Shown here one piece after another: positions 10,883 to 22,886 of a stretch of DNA of 64,000 bases. The stretch is from Alnus glutinosa (Eukaryota; Streptophyta; Magnoliopsida; Fagales; Betulaceae): positions 24,836,149-24,900,148 of the forward strand of contig NC_084890.1 in NCBI RefSeq assembly GCF_958979055.1, read 5' to 3'. The notes beneath the pieces are model-generated. The model saw only the letters and a program-made list of their open reading frames with translations, did not search any database and was not told the origin of the DNA. Position numbers and translations under genes: made by a program. The first letter of the stretch is position 1; the number at the start of each line of letters is the position of its first letter.

Positions 10883-11255
10883 AGGATCTTCTCAATCCCC
10901 ACCTCATCCCTTTACCATATTTTTTTAATGTTTTAAATTGACCCCAGATTTTGTTTTAAATTGACCCCATAAGTTTTGGACAGATGTTTTAAAATGCAAA
11001 ATTAGTCCTTGTGTTTTACTTGATTTGTAATTAGCTCCATGTGATATCAAAATGAACTTAAAACTCCTAACAATTTACTTCGTGCAACCAAATTCTGTCC
11101 ACTGAATTAACAGATTCTGATAGTGCGACATGTCAGAGCCAATACAATTTTGACACATATCCTACTTTCAGTCTCAGTATTACACTAGCGGAACCTGTTA
11201 ATTTAGTGGACAAAATTTGATTGTAGGGAATAAATTTTTCTTTTTGGCATACCTC
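10883..11255. repeat. Diverged repeat copy 2 and adjoining foldback
   Basis: 10883-11062 is the partner of the repeat left of the LINE. From about 11060 to 11255 the sequence is self-complementary: AAATTCTGTCCACTGAATTA near 11090 faces TTAATTTAGTGGACAAAATTT near 11200. This suggests a small MITE-like foldback element. No gene is seen. Confidence 0.5.
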
Positions 11256-11819
11256 ACTGTTGTTGGGTAGGAATGGATGGACTGAAAAGCTATATGAATT
11301 TTAGGATTAGTTTGAAAGCCTTTATCCATCAAAAAATAAGAAAAGGTGCCTGGCATAAGGCTATCTACTTGCTCTTTACACAGGATATAAAAACCCCTGA
11401 CGTTTGCTCAATCTCATCTCCATGCTCTCTGACTGAAATATTTTCTTCTCTTGATGCAGAGAAGCGGCGGATCACGCTGAGGGAGCAATTGAACTGTGAG
11501 AGATTCAATATTATTGTTTGATGCAGTCTTGTTATTTTTGCTTTTTTTCAATGGATGAACCTAACACTCTTACCAGATATTTAGATATAATCTAGTTTTG
11601 ACTCTTTGCGGCCCTTGAACACTGCAGCTTATGAACAATAGGCTGGCGTAGGATTGAGTTAGCGTTTGTTATAAAAGCAAAGATTTGGATGGTAGAATTT
11701 CTAGACTTTCAGTATGGTTTTTGGTCTCTGGATCTAACTTGGATAAATAGGTCGGAAATTTTTCCGATGACAGTAACTCAATTCCTATCGGTGTACTTCA
11801 ACCCGGGTTTCACCGTAGA
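11256..11819. other. Intergenic, no supported gene
   Basis: A splice-acceptor-like TTGATGCAG at 11451-11459 is followed by a short frame reading EAADHAEGAIEL and a stop. It could be the last exon of a lost gene, but nothing upstream supports it. The 82-residue frame at 11273-11521 has no family resemblance. Confidence 0.4.
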
Positions 11820-11985
11820 GTAATGCTACGGATACCAAATATTTTACCAAGAGATTATTATCAAAATGATGTGAAGCTTATTTATTGGAAAGAATCAACA
11901 CAATTAATACTAATGAATAAGCTTCACATGCATTATTTTGGTAATTATCTCTTGGCAAAAGATTTGATATCCCTAACAAAATATT
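11820..11985. repeat. MITE-like foldback of about 165 bp
   Basis: TACCAAGAGATTATTATCAA near 11850 and TGATGTGAAGCTTATTTA near 11870 are mirrored on the right by GAATAAGCTTCACATGCAT and TTGGTAATTATCTCTTGGCA (11920-11960). The arms are about 65 bp with a short centre. Target duplication not resolved. Confidence 0.7.
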
Positions 11986-12313
11986 TGAAGTCCCTCATCT
12001 AGTTTGATCAAATGGTTGTTCTATTTGATATTCGTTCTTGAAAGTGTCCTTAACGAAAATAGACGCTATAGTCTAATCTTGAGGGGATGCATGTCAAGAG
12101 ATTAAATCTTACCGAGTTATATATTTCGGGAGGAACGAATCAACCTTTATGGACAATGCTCTTGCATGATTATAGTAGTGTGAGATCTTTTTTTATTATG
12201 ACTTTATTTTATTACAGTATAATACAGTATGCGGTTTAATATCAACAAGAATATTTTGTACCACCAAAATTATTTCTTGGTGCGCTTTAGTATTGGGTTT
12301 TCCTGATCCATCC

Positions 12314-12480
12314 TATATAAACCACCACCAAGTCATTGGGCGTCATCTGAAACAATTAGCTCTGTTTCTTTCCTGAGAAACAAACAGAGTTTGTGTGTAC
12401 TTATCGCCACCCATTGCATAGCACCAAGAAACCCAAAAGCAAACAGAGCTTCTAAGCTTCATAGTTCAGACACTCATTAA
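12314..12480 (+). promoter_or_regulatory. Promoter-like TATA box and leader without a gene
   Basis: CCTATATAAACC at about 12314-12325 is a good plant TATA box. It is followed by a C/A-rich leader with TAGCTCTGTTTCTTTCC and GAAACCCAAAAGC-like sequence typical of a 5' UTR. No usable open frame follows within 400 bp. It could be a relic promoter or part of an unrecognised LTR. Confidence 0.3.
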
Positions 12481-12489
12481 GCTCTTGAC

Positions 12490-13099
12490 TCTATTATTCT
12501 TTGTAATAAAAACACAGCAAAATAATACCAGAATTTTTTGATATTTAATAATAAACAAGAAAATGCGTTTTATTATTAATAAATAAACACAATATTGGAC
12601 AATCGTACCTGAAAATTGATGCTATGTTTTGGAAAAAAATATGGAATTGGAAGAGCCACGACGTTATTCGTACAGAGTTTGGGACCACTTTTTATTTATT
12701 TATTTTAGCATGTTTGGGACCGAGAGGCGGGGACCAGCATCATATAATTGGACTATCTTTTAATAAAGAGATATAATATGCTGCCACCCTATAATATAAC
12801 TATTAACTTTATTTATTTATTTATTTTATTGAACAAAAAATCAAAAAAATCATATAAATGGGTTAGAGTTTGGTTTTATTTATTTTTTAAATTTAAAAAA
12901 ATTATGTCAATTTTTTTTTATTATTCAAAAGTCAATAATTATGTCAATAGTTATGCATTTAAGTGACAAAATATCATTTTTCTTTAACAAATAGGTCCAA
13001 ACAAAAATTATTTAGCCTAAAAGCATAAAATAAGACAAATTTTGAAAAAATCTTGTGCCCCAACAAAAGGTTGTTGAGCCAATTAACGTAGTGAGATTG

Positions 13100-13142
<43 letters not shown>

Positions 13143-13805
13143 GTATGTTTTTTGAGCCGACCAACCTAATTAATGTTCTGAAGCGGCATTACGATGAGGA
13201 GGATCTGATCATGGATGATAGATTAGGAGTCTACGTATACGATTACTGTCCTTATAAATTATTTGTTCGAATTTAAAAGAATTTAGATTGATAATTATGA
13301 AAGATTATTTATAGAACTTACATGACTAAATAAAAATTGGGTTGTCTAACCACTTATCCGGTTGGATAGGTCCCTTAAGTAGTCTCTTATAATCGCTTGT
13401 TTGAATCCTCTTAAATTTAGCCAAATAATTTAAACTTGCTATGATATTTATGTGACATTTCCGATGTTGTTTTGTAAATATTTGTATATATAAAAAGTCG
13501 GCTAGGCATGTCACCTAGGGTTAATAATTAGCTCCTACAATATATTAAGCCCGTGTTAATTAATATTTTAATACTAGAATGAGAGAGTAAACTGTGGGAG
13601 TTAATGTATGGATTTATGACATCTTAACTTTAATGTCACGTTAAATAATTATTTAGGACCAAATGACATGTGAACTATGTTAGTTGAAAATGTGAGATAT
13701 ATTGTTGAGTTAAGGCTCGAACTCAAGATTTTTGTTTTGATATTATGTTAAATTACAACATATTCTAAAATCTTAAGTCGACAGAAAATGATGGATTTAA
13801 TTTTT
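12490..13805. other. AT-rich intergenic with a poly(T) run
   Basis: No gene or recognised element. A T homopolymer occupies about 13107-13139. The short open frames at 12748-12966 and 13326-13514 are low-complexity AT-driven and are not supported. Confidence 0.6.
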
Positions 13806-14100
13806 AGGAGTAATTATCTTTTCCCCCCATGAACTACCCGCCTCTGTCAATATGCCTACATGAATTGACACTCACACCACCCAACCCCATCGAATTACCG
13901 TTTACTTATCAAAACCCTCATTCCGTTATGGAATATCGTTAAATTAGATAGAATATTCTCTTTTTAGACGTTAAATCTTGTTAAAAGACAAAAATACCAT
14001 AAAAAAAAATCAATATTTAAGACTTTAAAAAAATAATTAAAAATTAAATAAAAATGAAAAAATAATTTTTAAAAAATAACTTAAACAAAAGGATAAATGA
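13806..14100. repeat. MITE relict related to the element at 59080
   Basis: TAATTATCTTTTCCCCCCAT followed by GAACTACCCGCC is the same terminal sequence as the complete MITE at 59080-59346. The matching right end is not recognisable here, so this is a decayed or truncated copy. Confidence 0.55.
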
Positions 14101-14327
14101 AAAATCAGGTTATGTGGTTGGCCTGAATTATAAATCGCTTACTACGGTATATATAAAAAAAATCAAATAATTCAGAGGTTATTAGGGTAGGCCAAAATAA
14201 AAATTTAGTTTATACAGTCAAATTTTGTCAAAGCACTTGACGAATTCCATTAGTGTGTCACGTCAGTATCAATAAAATTAGAACACGTTTCATTCTTAAT
14301 AAAAAAAAATACTAATATATTAATAAT

Positions 14328-14640
14328 CACTACAAAAAAAAAAAAAAAAAGATCCTTAGCGGCGACCCAACACGTCACCGCTATTGATCACTCAATAGTG
14401 GCGACAGACGCCGCTGCTAAAACCATTTTTTGTCACCGCTAAGTGGTTTTTGAACTGAAGCCATGTGTCGTTGCTATTGACAAACCAATAGTGGCGACAA
14501 CTGGGTCATCGCTATTTGTGAAGTATTAGCGGCGACATATAGGTTGCCGCTATTGGTCATGTATTAGCAGCGACCTATTAAAAAATCAGAAAAATAAGTA
14601 TTATAGTGTCGCCGCTAATACTATTAAAAATTCAAAAAAA
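14328..14640. mobile_element. CACTA transposon end (second family), truncated
   Basis: CACTACAAAAA at 14328 is a CACTA terminus. It is followed by inverted and direct copies of TTAGCGGCGAC and its complement, the subterminal array. No opposite terminus (TTTTTGTAGTG with the same array) is found downstream, so only one end survives, or the other end is too diverged for me to see. Confidence 0.7.
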
Positions 14641-14714
14641 ATATATTTTGAAAAAAATATTCCTAGGTATCAATAACAAAACAATACCAATAAAAATAAT
14701 AACAAAAAAATTAC

Positions 14715-14831
14715 AAATGTATACTTTGTCTCCGTTTTTGGGTCTAACTCCTACATTATGCACATCATCTGAAGCAATCAATGCATTTCTACCTTTGTCT
14801 TTCATGAAGCCTTTCTCAGAAAGGTTGGGAC
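14715..14831 (-). pseudogene. Orphan exon of an unidentified gene beside the CACTA end
   Basis: On the minus strand an acceptor-like TTTCAG precedes 14831 and a donor GTAATTTT follows 14715. Between them is an uninterrupted frame reading PNLSEKGFMKDKGRNALIAS and then DDVHNVGVRPKNGDKVYI. The exon-like borders and balanced composition in AT-rich surroundings suggest a real exon. It sits just inside the CACTA end, so capture by that transposon is possible. I do not recognise the protein. Confidence 0.4.
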
Positions 14832-14839
14832 CTGAAATT

Positions 14840-16257
14840 CAGTAAAACCCAAGATAAAAGTTCAAGGAACAGAAGCAAGAGCATAAATTGAAAAGGCGAT
14901 TAGGTCTGGATCATCTATATTTAATTGACAAAGTTTTGCATAGTTGTATCATTTAAAGTTCAACTGTAAACAGAAACAAGAGTGTTGGCCTGATGGTTTT
15001 GCACTGCATTTGGGGTGCTCTGGTGTTTAGTTTTGACAAGCTAAGGTAGCCAAAGAACGATGGAATACCAAACCCAATGCTTCGAAATTGTGCATATATA
15101 TACTTCTCAAAGTGACTTAATCAAACAATCTGCTTTCTAGCTAGTTAAATATTCCTTTCTCGAACGGCAGAAAGTTTCCATGCCTACAAAAATTTACAGA
15201 ATGTATATAAAAGTATCATTTCTAAAAACAATCTCATTTGTTGTAATGCAATCCCAAGTAGGCAAGTATCATACCCATAGGTTTCATTATCATATAAATC
15301 CAACACACAGCAACTCATACTCTTTCAAAAAACATTATTTTCTATTGAGATTGAAAATCTCAAGATAATTACATAACAGAAAAAACAATATAGAAGGATA
15401 AAAATTTCAGAAGGACTTAAGATCAGGATTCACATGGAGAGCAAGCGGACTCACAATGCACCAGAGTACATGGTCGGAAGGGGAGCCACAATAGACTTAT
15501 TTATTTTGTTAATCAGAGCTTGCATATCCTGCTTAGTAAAACTAGACAGAACAGGAAATTGTTAAAGAAAATTCAGCCAAATAAACAGGAGCTCAATGCA
15601 AAAGGGAAAGAAACCATTACAATCGCATATTAATTGATTCCAATGACATCTAACAGAAATTATCTAAGGCTTGAACTCACTATTAGGATTTGATTTGACA
15701 GTGAACTACCAAAGTGGGCAGAGGACTGTGGCCGGTGACTCTAAAGGTCCTTCAAGGACGGTGATGGCTAATGATGGGTAAGGGCCTCCGATCCAGAGAC
15801 GATAATAGCTAGCTAGTGACGGGGAAGGGCCGCCAAAGTTGTGAGTTGAGACCACGTACACATCACAAGTTATTCCATTTTTGCATGCCAAATAACAGAA
15901 TATTTATTCTATAAAAATAGTTACTTCATTTTTACGTACCAAACGTGTCTTTAGTACGTTCTATTGAGACCACAAATCACAAGATATTTAACTTTTTTCT
16001 TTTTCTTTTTTTCAAAAAAAAAGTGCCAAAAATATTTATGCTATATTTCGCACTCATTTTAGGAGACTCACTTCGCAGCGGTGATGTGATGTGATATGAG
16101 TAGAATGGAGATAAAAGACATTGTTTTTAGAGAGCTGATACTTGCATAACTTACAGGTTGTGTACAACCCACTCACATGAGTGAGACCCACCCATGTGAG
16201 TGGTTGTGCACGTACAAGTCTATTGTTGTTGAGAAAGGACGTGTATGTGTGGTGGGA
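14840..16257. other. Intergenic, no supported gene
   Basis: Only short, unsupported frames are present. Some imperfect GGACGGTGATGGCTA-like internal repetition occurs near 15740-15840. No element ends were recognised. Confidence 0.5.
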
Positions 16258-16580
16258 GGACTTTTTCAAACGTCGTTGTAGGCTCCCCTATCCTGCCAGC
16301 CTTGGGTTTTAAGGCTGAAAAAACACATGCTATTATATATTCTTGGTAGCCCCGGCCCCCTGGCCTCCCTGGCCTTCTCGGCCACTAGACGTCGTTGTAC
16401 GGGCCAATAATAAGACGTGGAAGAACAGAGCGTACGTTACTGTTATTTAACATGGACAATATAATGCATGCTGGTATTATATATAAATCATATATAGACA
16501 GTGACACAGGCATTGAGTTGCTGGAAGAAAATTGGGTACCATATAGGTACCATATATGCACATGGTTATAAAGCATAGAC
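16258..16580. repeat. Local low-copy repeat R2, copy 1
   Basis: The segment contains GGCTCCCC, CTGCCAGCCTTGG, GCCACTAGACGT, GTACGGGCCAATAATAAGAC and GTGGAAGAACAGAGCG. The same ordered words recur near 41790, 47080, 54778 and 57155. These copies accompany the decarboxylase gene and its pseudogene, so they are probably flanks of an ancestral duplicated unit. Confidence 0.75.
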
Positions 16581-16629
16581 GACAGAGACAGATCCACTTG
16601 TCAAATTTACATCATCTAATTAAAGATCA

Positions 16630-17660
16630 ACTTGAAGCTTTCACAAAGCTCCTTCCAGCTCCCAAAGAAGTCAAACTCTGGGACAATCTCAACGTCAATT
16701 CTCTCCGAGTGAGCTTAATTGAGGGGCCGGGCGTATGATGACATGCATGAAATGATCGATCAACAACAGAGCCGTACGTGTACACCTGCAAGGGAAGAAA
16801 GGATGAGATAAAGAACAAAAGATAATCAAGAAATAGATATAAGATATAATTAATTGTAGTTCAATTACAATTGTAATAGCTGTTATTACTTTTATACTTA
16901 ACTCTATTAATACAACTCACGGCAACTCACCAAAGTGTGAAGTCAAAGCCAAATATTATTCAAACACCGTGTACGTACGTTTATTGGAATAACAAAAAAA
17001 AAAAAAAAAATTGAATACAAGGGGGGAGGCCGGGTACAATCCTCCGAAAACACCAAACCGGCAAATACGTACAATTCAACCACACAGCACGTGCAGCTAC
17101 AAAACAAACCAAACACCAAACATGCATGTGCACCAAACAACAAATTATACATTCAACACCAAACGTACCTTAAAACCCTTAAACCTTAAATGCATATCCG
17201 TCAAACACAATGTATGGATATTTTTGTTTCTATTGTTTTTCTAAATTCCCATAAATTATGCATCCATATAATACTGAAATCCAACACAATAATGCAGCAG
17301 TGTTTTAAGCATCATGCACGTATGCATTTTACATTATCATGCACATGCAAAAATAATATTACTAAATAACATTTTTTATATATATATATATAATGCAATA
17401 AAATTAATTACTAAAAAAATAGCTAGTGTTTATTACCTAGATGTGATGAAGATTCTGGAAATTAAGGTGGGAGGAGTGGCGGCAGTGGTGGGGGCCGCGG
17501 CACCAACAGGGGAGGAGGCTGGCCGGAGAGAGAGAGCGTAGTAGTGTACCAAACTGTCAAGAAACTGGGCGGTGGTGACACCGATTGTGGAGGAGGCCAG
17601 GGAGGAGCGGTGGTGATGAGAGAGAGAGAGAGAGATCTTAGGGGGTGTGGTAGGGGACAT
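16630..17660 (-). CDS. Possible two-exon gene, unidentified (weak)
   Basis: Exon 1 (17437-17660) opens with ATG and reads MSPTTPPKISLSLSHHHRSS, then TIGVTTAQFLDSLVHYYALS. It is Ser/Pro/Ala-rich and ends at a donor CTAG-GTAATA. Exon 2 (from 16785) follows an acceptor CCCTTGCAG. Joining them gives about 100 residues with a stop near 16706; another frame of exon 2 is also open (to 16627). I recognise no family. The N-terminal composition could suit a plastid transit peptide, but this could equally be a non-coding transcript. Confidence 0.25.
17009..17110. repeat. Dispersed repeat shared with 48777-48885
   Basis: ACTCCGAAAACACCGAACT-like sequence followed by CAATTCAACCACACA and GCACGT-CAGCTACAAAACAAA recurs at 48777-48885, in each case next to an A run. 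This supports a shared duplication history of the two regions. Confidence 0.65.
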
Positions 17661-17689
17661 GTGAAAAATGACCTGTGCATGCCCCCCAA

Positions 17690-18660
17690 TATTCCAAGTG
17701 GAGTTGCTTTAGTTAAAACGACGCCAACTGGAGTCGTTTTTAAAACAAATCCAATTGTTTTTTAATTTTTACTCAATTTTTTAATTTTATTATTTAAACT
17801 ATGAAGGAAGAGTTTTTATTTGATGACAAGTTTTCTATATTTTTTGATAGTTAGAATTGACTGTACGTACCTATAAAAAAAACATTAATTAGGGTTTTGG
17901 GTTTAGTGTTGAATGCTTAATAGTTTAAGCATTCAACGCTAAATTTATTAAATCTACTTCAACACGAGCAAATATTTGGTTTATGGCTATATATAGTATA
18001 TAGCGTTAATTAGGGTTGTACATATATTTATACTATACATACCAAATATAACTTATATATTTTAGTTTAATGCTATATATAGCATATATAGAGGTTAGGG
18101 TTATATATACATATATAGTATATAGTACTACTAAATACAACTTATGTAAGATGGTTAATCTAGTGCTATATATATATATATATATATATTGTTAGGGTTT
18201 ATACATATATAATATGTATGCTAAATATAATAACTTATATATATACTCATATTTTGGTTCAGTGCTATATATAGTATATAGGGTTAGGGTTATGGTTATA
18301 GATATATTACTAAATGTGATGGGACCGGGTAGGTGTGTACAACCGCCAATAATTGCTAATTGGATAACCAAGAAATCAGAAATAGCCGCAACCAGATAAC
18401 GAGTAGGGTTTTAGGAAACCGGTTAAAAATATAAATAATTATATATATTACAAATAAAAAAAAATATAAATAACTGCAGCCGGTTGTACACTCGTAGGGT
18501 TAGGAGTGTGGCGCCCGAACCCTAAGACTCCGAGTGGAGTCGTTTTAGACCCTTACGATTCTAAGTGGAGTCGTTGTTGGTTAAAACGACTCAAAGTGGA
18601 ATCGTTTTTGGTTGAAACAACTCAAAATGGAGTCATTTTTCTTTAAAATGACACTAATAG
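17690..18660. repeat. AT-rich minisatellite and GTCGTTTT repeats
   Basis: From about 17880 to 18310 a unit of about 100 bp repeats around four times: GTGCTATATATAG, TATATAGGGTTAGGGTT, then CTAAATAxAACTTATATA. At 17690-17760 and 18510-18660 a second motif, AAGTGGAGTCGTTTT plus GGTTAAAACGACTC, repeats five or six times. A hairpin GTTGAATGCTTAATAGTTTA / AAGCATTCAAC lies at 17909-17938. No gene is supported. Confidence 0.65.
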
Positions 18661-18769
18661 CTTGATTTTTAGTAGTGATTAGCAGGAATTTATAAGATTC
18701 ACACGCCTTGGAATTTTATTTTCTTTATTTTTTTCTTAAGGATAATAATGTTGATACCTTTTTATTAAA

Positions 18770-19120
18770 GGAGAACTGCACTTATAACTCTCAATCTTTT
18801 ATCACTTTTGCAATTAGGGTATTCATCTTTCGTTTTTTTTTTTTTTTGAATTTCAACAATCCGTAAGATTGTTTGTTAAATTCTATCAAAATTCTTAAAA
18901 TACACCTATGTTTCTTTTCTTTCTTTTTTTTTAAAAAAATAAAAATAAAAATAAAAATGTTTAAAGATTCATGTATGAGTATTTTTGCAAACGGATGTTA
19001 GGGCAAAAGTGAATGTTGAAACGACACCATTTTGAAGTTTTGGTGCAAAATTTTCACCTTAGCACCATTGGTTCCTGATTTTTTATTAACAAAACGGCTT
19101 GGTTTTAAATCTAATGTCAA
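18770..19120. repeat. Local repeat R5, copy 1
   Basis: CACTTATAACTC, TTAAATTCTATCAAAATT, GGCAAAAGTGAATGTTGAAA and TTTTGAAGTTTTGGTGC occur in order, followed by TTTTCACCTTAGCACCATTG. The same order recurs at 43340-43680 and 47335-47620. Its first half belongs to the foldback family seen at 2281. Confidence 0.75.
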
Positions 19121-19174
19121 CGGCAACCTATTTTTGTCCCCGCTAATACTTGACCAAATCTTTTTTTTTTTTTT

Positions 19175-19177
19175 TAA

Positions 19178-19225
<48 letters not shown>
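19175..19225. repeat. TA microsatellite
   Basis: A run of alternating T and A of about 50 bp. Confidence 0.9.
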
Positions 19226-19231
<6 letters not shown>

Positions 19232-19318
19232 AGAAAGATCATAGTTGATTTTCTGTACCTTAGGCTTTTTCTTTTTTCTTTTTTATTTTTTCTTTTATTT
19301 TTTCCCCTTTCGTTTAGT

Positions 19319-20240
19319 CACTACAAGAAATTCGCCCATTAGGGGCGACACTATTAGCGTCCACATTAAGTTGACGCTAATAATCGACTATTAGCGTCGA
19401 CTTTTAACAGTCGACGCTAATAGTATACTATTAGCATCAACCCTTGACACTATTAGCGTCAACAGAACAGTGGACGCTAATTCTTAAAAAAAAATGACTA
19501 TTAGCGTCGACAAAAAAGTCGACGCTAATGTGTCGTTGCTAATAACCTGGCGGGAAATTTTACCTCGCGCGGGTTGAGAAATAGCAGCGACATTTCAGTA
19601 TTAGCGTCCACTAAAGTTGACGCTAATAAATTATTATTAGCGTCAACATTAGTGTCGACGCTGATGTGGTATCTAATGAATCACTTTAGCGTCGACATCG
19701 AAAGTGGACGCAGATAACCTATTATCAGCGTCCACATCTATAAGTTGACGCTGATAATATGTTATTAGCGTCCACTTTCAGTCGACGCTAATAATCATGT
19801 ATAAAAAATTGGTTTTTTATTGAAAAAATTGAAAACTATTAGCATCGACCTAATTAGCGTCCACTATACGTCGACGCTAATGATCCTTTCATAACAAAAA
19901 AAAAAAAAATCATATAAACCTATTAAACCTTTTTTTATATAAAAAAAAAAAAAAAAAAATTAATATTGGAATCTATAGAAAAAAATACTTCTTTTTATAT
20001 TATAAGTAAAGTTTTTTTATTTTTTAGTTTTTAATTTTTGGATTTTTTATCTAAAATTTTAATAGCTTTATATTATTTTATATAAGTTAATTTTTTTTAA
20101 TAGGTTTAAATGATTTTTAAATAGCATAATTTTTTTTAAGGAAAAAACTACTATTAGCGTCGACATGCACCTGTCGACACTAATAAGTTTTTATTTGCGT
20201 CAAGTTTGTTGACACTGATATATAAACTACACCGTTTGAT
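19319..20240. repeat. Left subterminal repeat array of the CACTA element
   Basis: More than twenty direct and inverted copies of a word close to TATTAGCGTCGAC occur, many paired as short inverted repeats separated by 2-10 bp. Such arrays are the expected binding platform for the element's DNA-binding protein. Confidence 0.85.
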
Positions 20241-20537
20241 GAAAAATTTTAGGCGGGCCGCTTGGCGCTAGTAATTTCGCACGAAATTTTTATCTCTGCT
20301 CGTTTTCCCCAACTCAAATATTCCTTTGCCCTAACATCACAACTCACACCTCTATCTCGCTTCCTGTATCTTTGCCTGGGCTTCGAGTTCTGTAGAACTA
20401 AATGGTCATGGTACCCTGTAGAACCCATTGACCACCGTGACCGCCCAGAAGAAAAGAAGAGCCAACGGTCCAACACCCCAACAGTCCAACACAAACGTCC
20501 AACAGTCCAACACCCCTTCTCTCCCTTCAAACCCAAG

Positions 20538-20706
20538 TCCCTCTTCCCTCCCAACAGTATAAAATTTCTCCCTTTACAAAATTTCTCCCTTCTCTTCTTC
20601 AGTAATTACCGAAGGCAGGAAACCAAGAGGGTCCCTCTTCCCTCCCAACTGTACAAAATTTCTCCCTTCTCTTCTTAAGCAATCACTGAAGGCAGGAAAC
20701 CAAGAG
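20538..20706 (+). repeat. Imperfect tandem duplication in the CACTA leader
   Basis: GTCCCTCTTCCCTCCCAAC, then AAAATTTCTCCCTTCTCTTC and GAAGGCAGGAAACCAAGAGG, occurs twice in tandem. It lies between the subterminal array and a likely first intron donor (GAGGTAATCC near 20730), so it may be the 5' UTR of the element's transcript. Confidence 0.65.
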
Positions 20707-21860
20707 GATTTGGTTGGGCAACTACTTGAGGTAATCCTCTCTTTCTCTCTCTCTCTCTCGCTCAAATCTTGCTTTCTTTTCCTATTGGGGTTCAAATTTC
20801 AGTGTTAGTTGATAATGATGAATTGGTAAGCTTTCTTTGAATGCCCATTTGAAGATTTAAGTCAAAATTGTGGGAATTGTAGAAATTTCAGAGGTTTTGG
20901 GGAAACATATTTTCAGAGATTTAGGGCTAGAGGACGAAGGAAGAAGACAACTAAACTCTCCTACCAAAACGGTGCGTATAACTTTAATAGAATCTTTGCG
21001 ATTTAATATATAAGAGACAAACATTGCAGTGGCCGAAAACGTTTGACTTAAGAGCAAAGTGCACATGCAAGACTTTTTCTTTTTGCTTTTTTTTTACTCT
21101 TGGCACAGACTTCGATTTGTCAAATAGAGGTATATATTTAAAAGTTAAAACCTTGATGTGTGAAACACTAAAACGTAGTGCTATTTGGGTATTTACAATT
21201 TGTCAAATTATCTTGCTGTAGATAAATAAGAAGCCTTTCAACAATTCAACAATTCAACAATTTGTGATTTTGAATTTTTTCTTACATAATTTCTTCTTAA
21301 TTACTTCAATGCCTTTAACAATTCAAATTAATTGCTCAGTTTTTTTTTTTTTAATAGAACCTGAGAAGTGAGAGGTATGTAATCAAACTTTTACTTTAAT
21401 TAAGCTTTTATATTTAAATTGCTCTTTTCTAAATTAATTGTTTATGAATATAGTTTTTGTTATATGTTTTAATTATATGAAGTATATAATTATAGTTACC
21501 TAACATTATAGAGAACATCAATGATTCTATTGAGTTCCAATTTAATTATAAATTAACACACTAGGCATGAGAATAGAAATTGTAATTAAGTTACATTTCT
21601 GCCACTGCCTTGAACATTAGGTAAGTGAGAATTTTGTTGGAAATGCTGTAAAATTCTTGACAGTTAACTGGTCCGAAGCATTAGTTATAAGCTCGAGGCA
21701 TGTGCAACTAACTCCTTCCAAACCCAAATATTGAATCACCTAAATTAAGAAGCACATTAAGGCATGGATTTCCTTTGAATGTTTGGTCATTAGCTCTGTT
21801 TTCACTATAGTCAACAAAGGCTTTAATAATGTTATCCTCAGAATTTGTGATCCCAAACAA

Positions 21861-21861
<1 letters not shown>

Positions 21862-21926
<65 letters not shown>

Positions 21927-22228
21927 TAATAAAAATGATTGAAAGGACAAATTTGTCTAATTATTTTTTGTTTTGAGTCTTCATTAAAAAAAAAAGTTGT
22001 ATTACCACTTTTGAATATTAATTATTATTACTTTAAATGGCAATATCATGTATGTTATTTATTGTATATGTCAATTTTGTATTCTGATTTTTTTTTTTTA
22101 AATCATTAATTAGTTGTTCGCTTATTAATTAATTCTTTAGTTAAGTTGAATTTTATGTTATTTTTAAGAGTTCATTTTTGAGATTTTGAGTCAATTTTTT
22201 TTACTCGATCTCTCTCTCCTTTTCAGTT

Positions 22229-22307
<79 letters not shown>
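21862..22307. repeat. Two TA microsatellites
   Basis: TA runs at about 21862-21922 and 22228-22307 lie inside the CACTA element, upstream of the transposase exon. Confidence 0.9.
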
Positions 22308-22308
<1 letters not shown>

Positions 22309-22886
22309 AGATTAATTCATATTTTATTACCATGGGTACCTATTTAAGATTAAAAGAATTACTTACAAACAAAATAATTACATATTATAATGATTGAATG
22401 TGTAATTATTTTTTTCATTTTTTTTTTACCATGATTAATTAAAAAATGCTATTTTTTTCAAGTGCCTTTATTTCTTAGGAGAATCTTAATAGGTATGTAT
22501 TAATAAGAAGGATCTTACCATTCCCTGCACGATTTGTTGAGTGCCAAATTAGCCATCAAAGGCAACATCCCTTGAGTTCAGTTGATCCTATAATAAATAT
22601 ATGGAAAAAAATGAGAAAACTCTAAATGCTAAATAACAGTCATAGTCAAATGAGAAGTGTTGAAAAGCAAGAATGTTTTGCTATTGCATGCATAATGGTA
22701 GCTATTAAATCACATCATACCATGTCTTGCATTGTCTCTTGCAATTCATAAGACATATAAATCACATGTGTAGTTTTTGTTTTCTTTGTTATGTACCTGT
22801 TTCTGTTATGTATCTGTTTCTTATTGACCTTCCTTGTACTTGTCCATAAAGGTAGGAACAAAGTTACATTTTATAGGAACGTTGTG

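Noticed and set aside
8925-11062. Segments flanking the LINE as its target-site duplication
   Set aside because: They are about 170 bp and clearly diverged; LINE target duplications are short and, if young, identical.
11273-11521. 82-residue frame with an acceptor-like site before EAADHAEGAIEL
   Set aside because: Only a dozen residues look exon-like and no partner exon is found; not enough to call a gene.
17990-18300. GGTTAGGGTT words resembling plant telomere repeat
   Set aside because: They occur once per unit of an AT-rich minisatellite, not as TTTAGGG arrays, so no interstitial telomere.
20262-20678. 138-residue frame at the start of the CACTA transcript region
   Set aside because: It spans a tandem duplication and pyrimidine-rich leader-like sequence with no domain; better read as 5' UTR.
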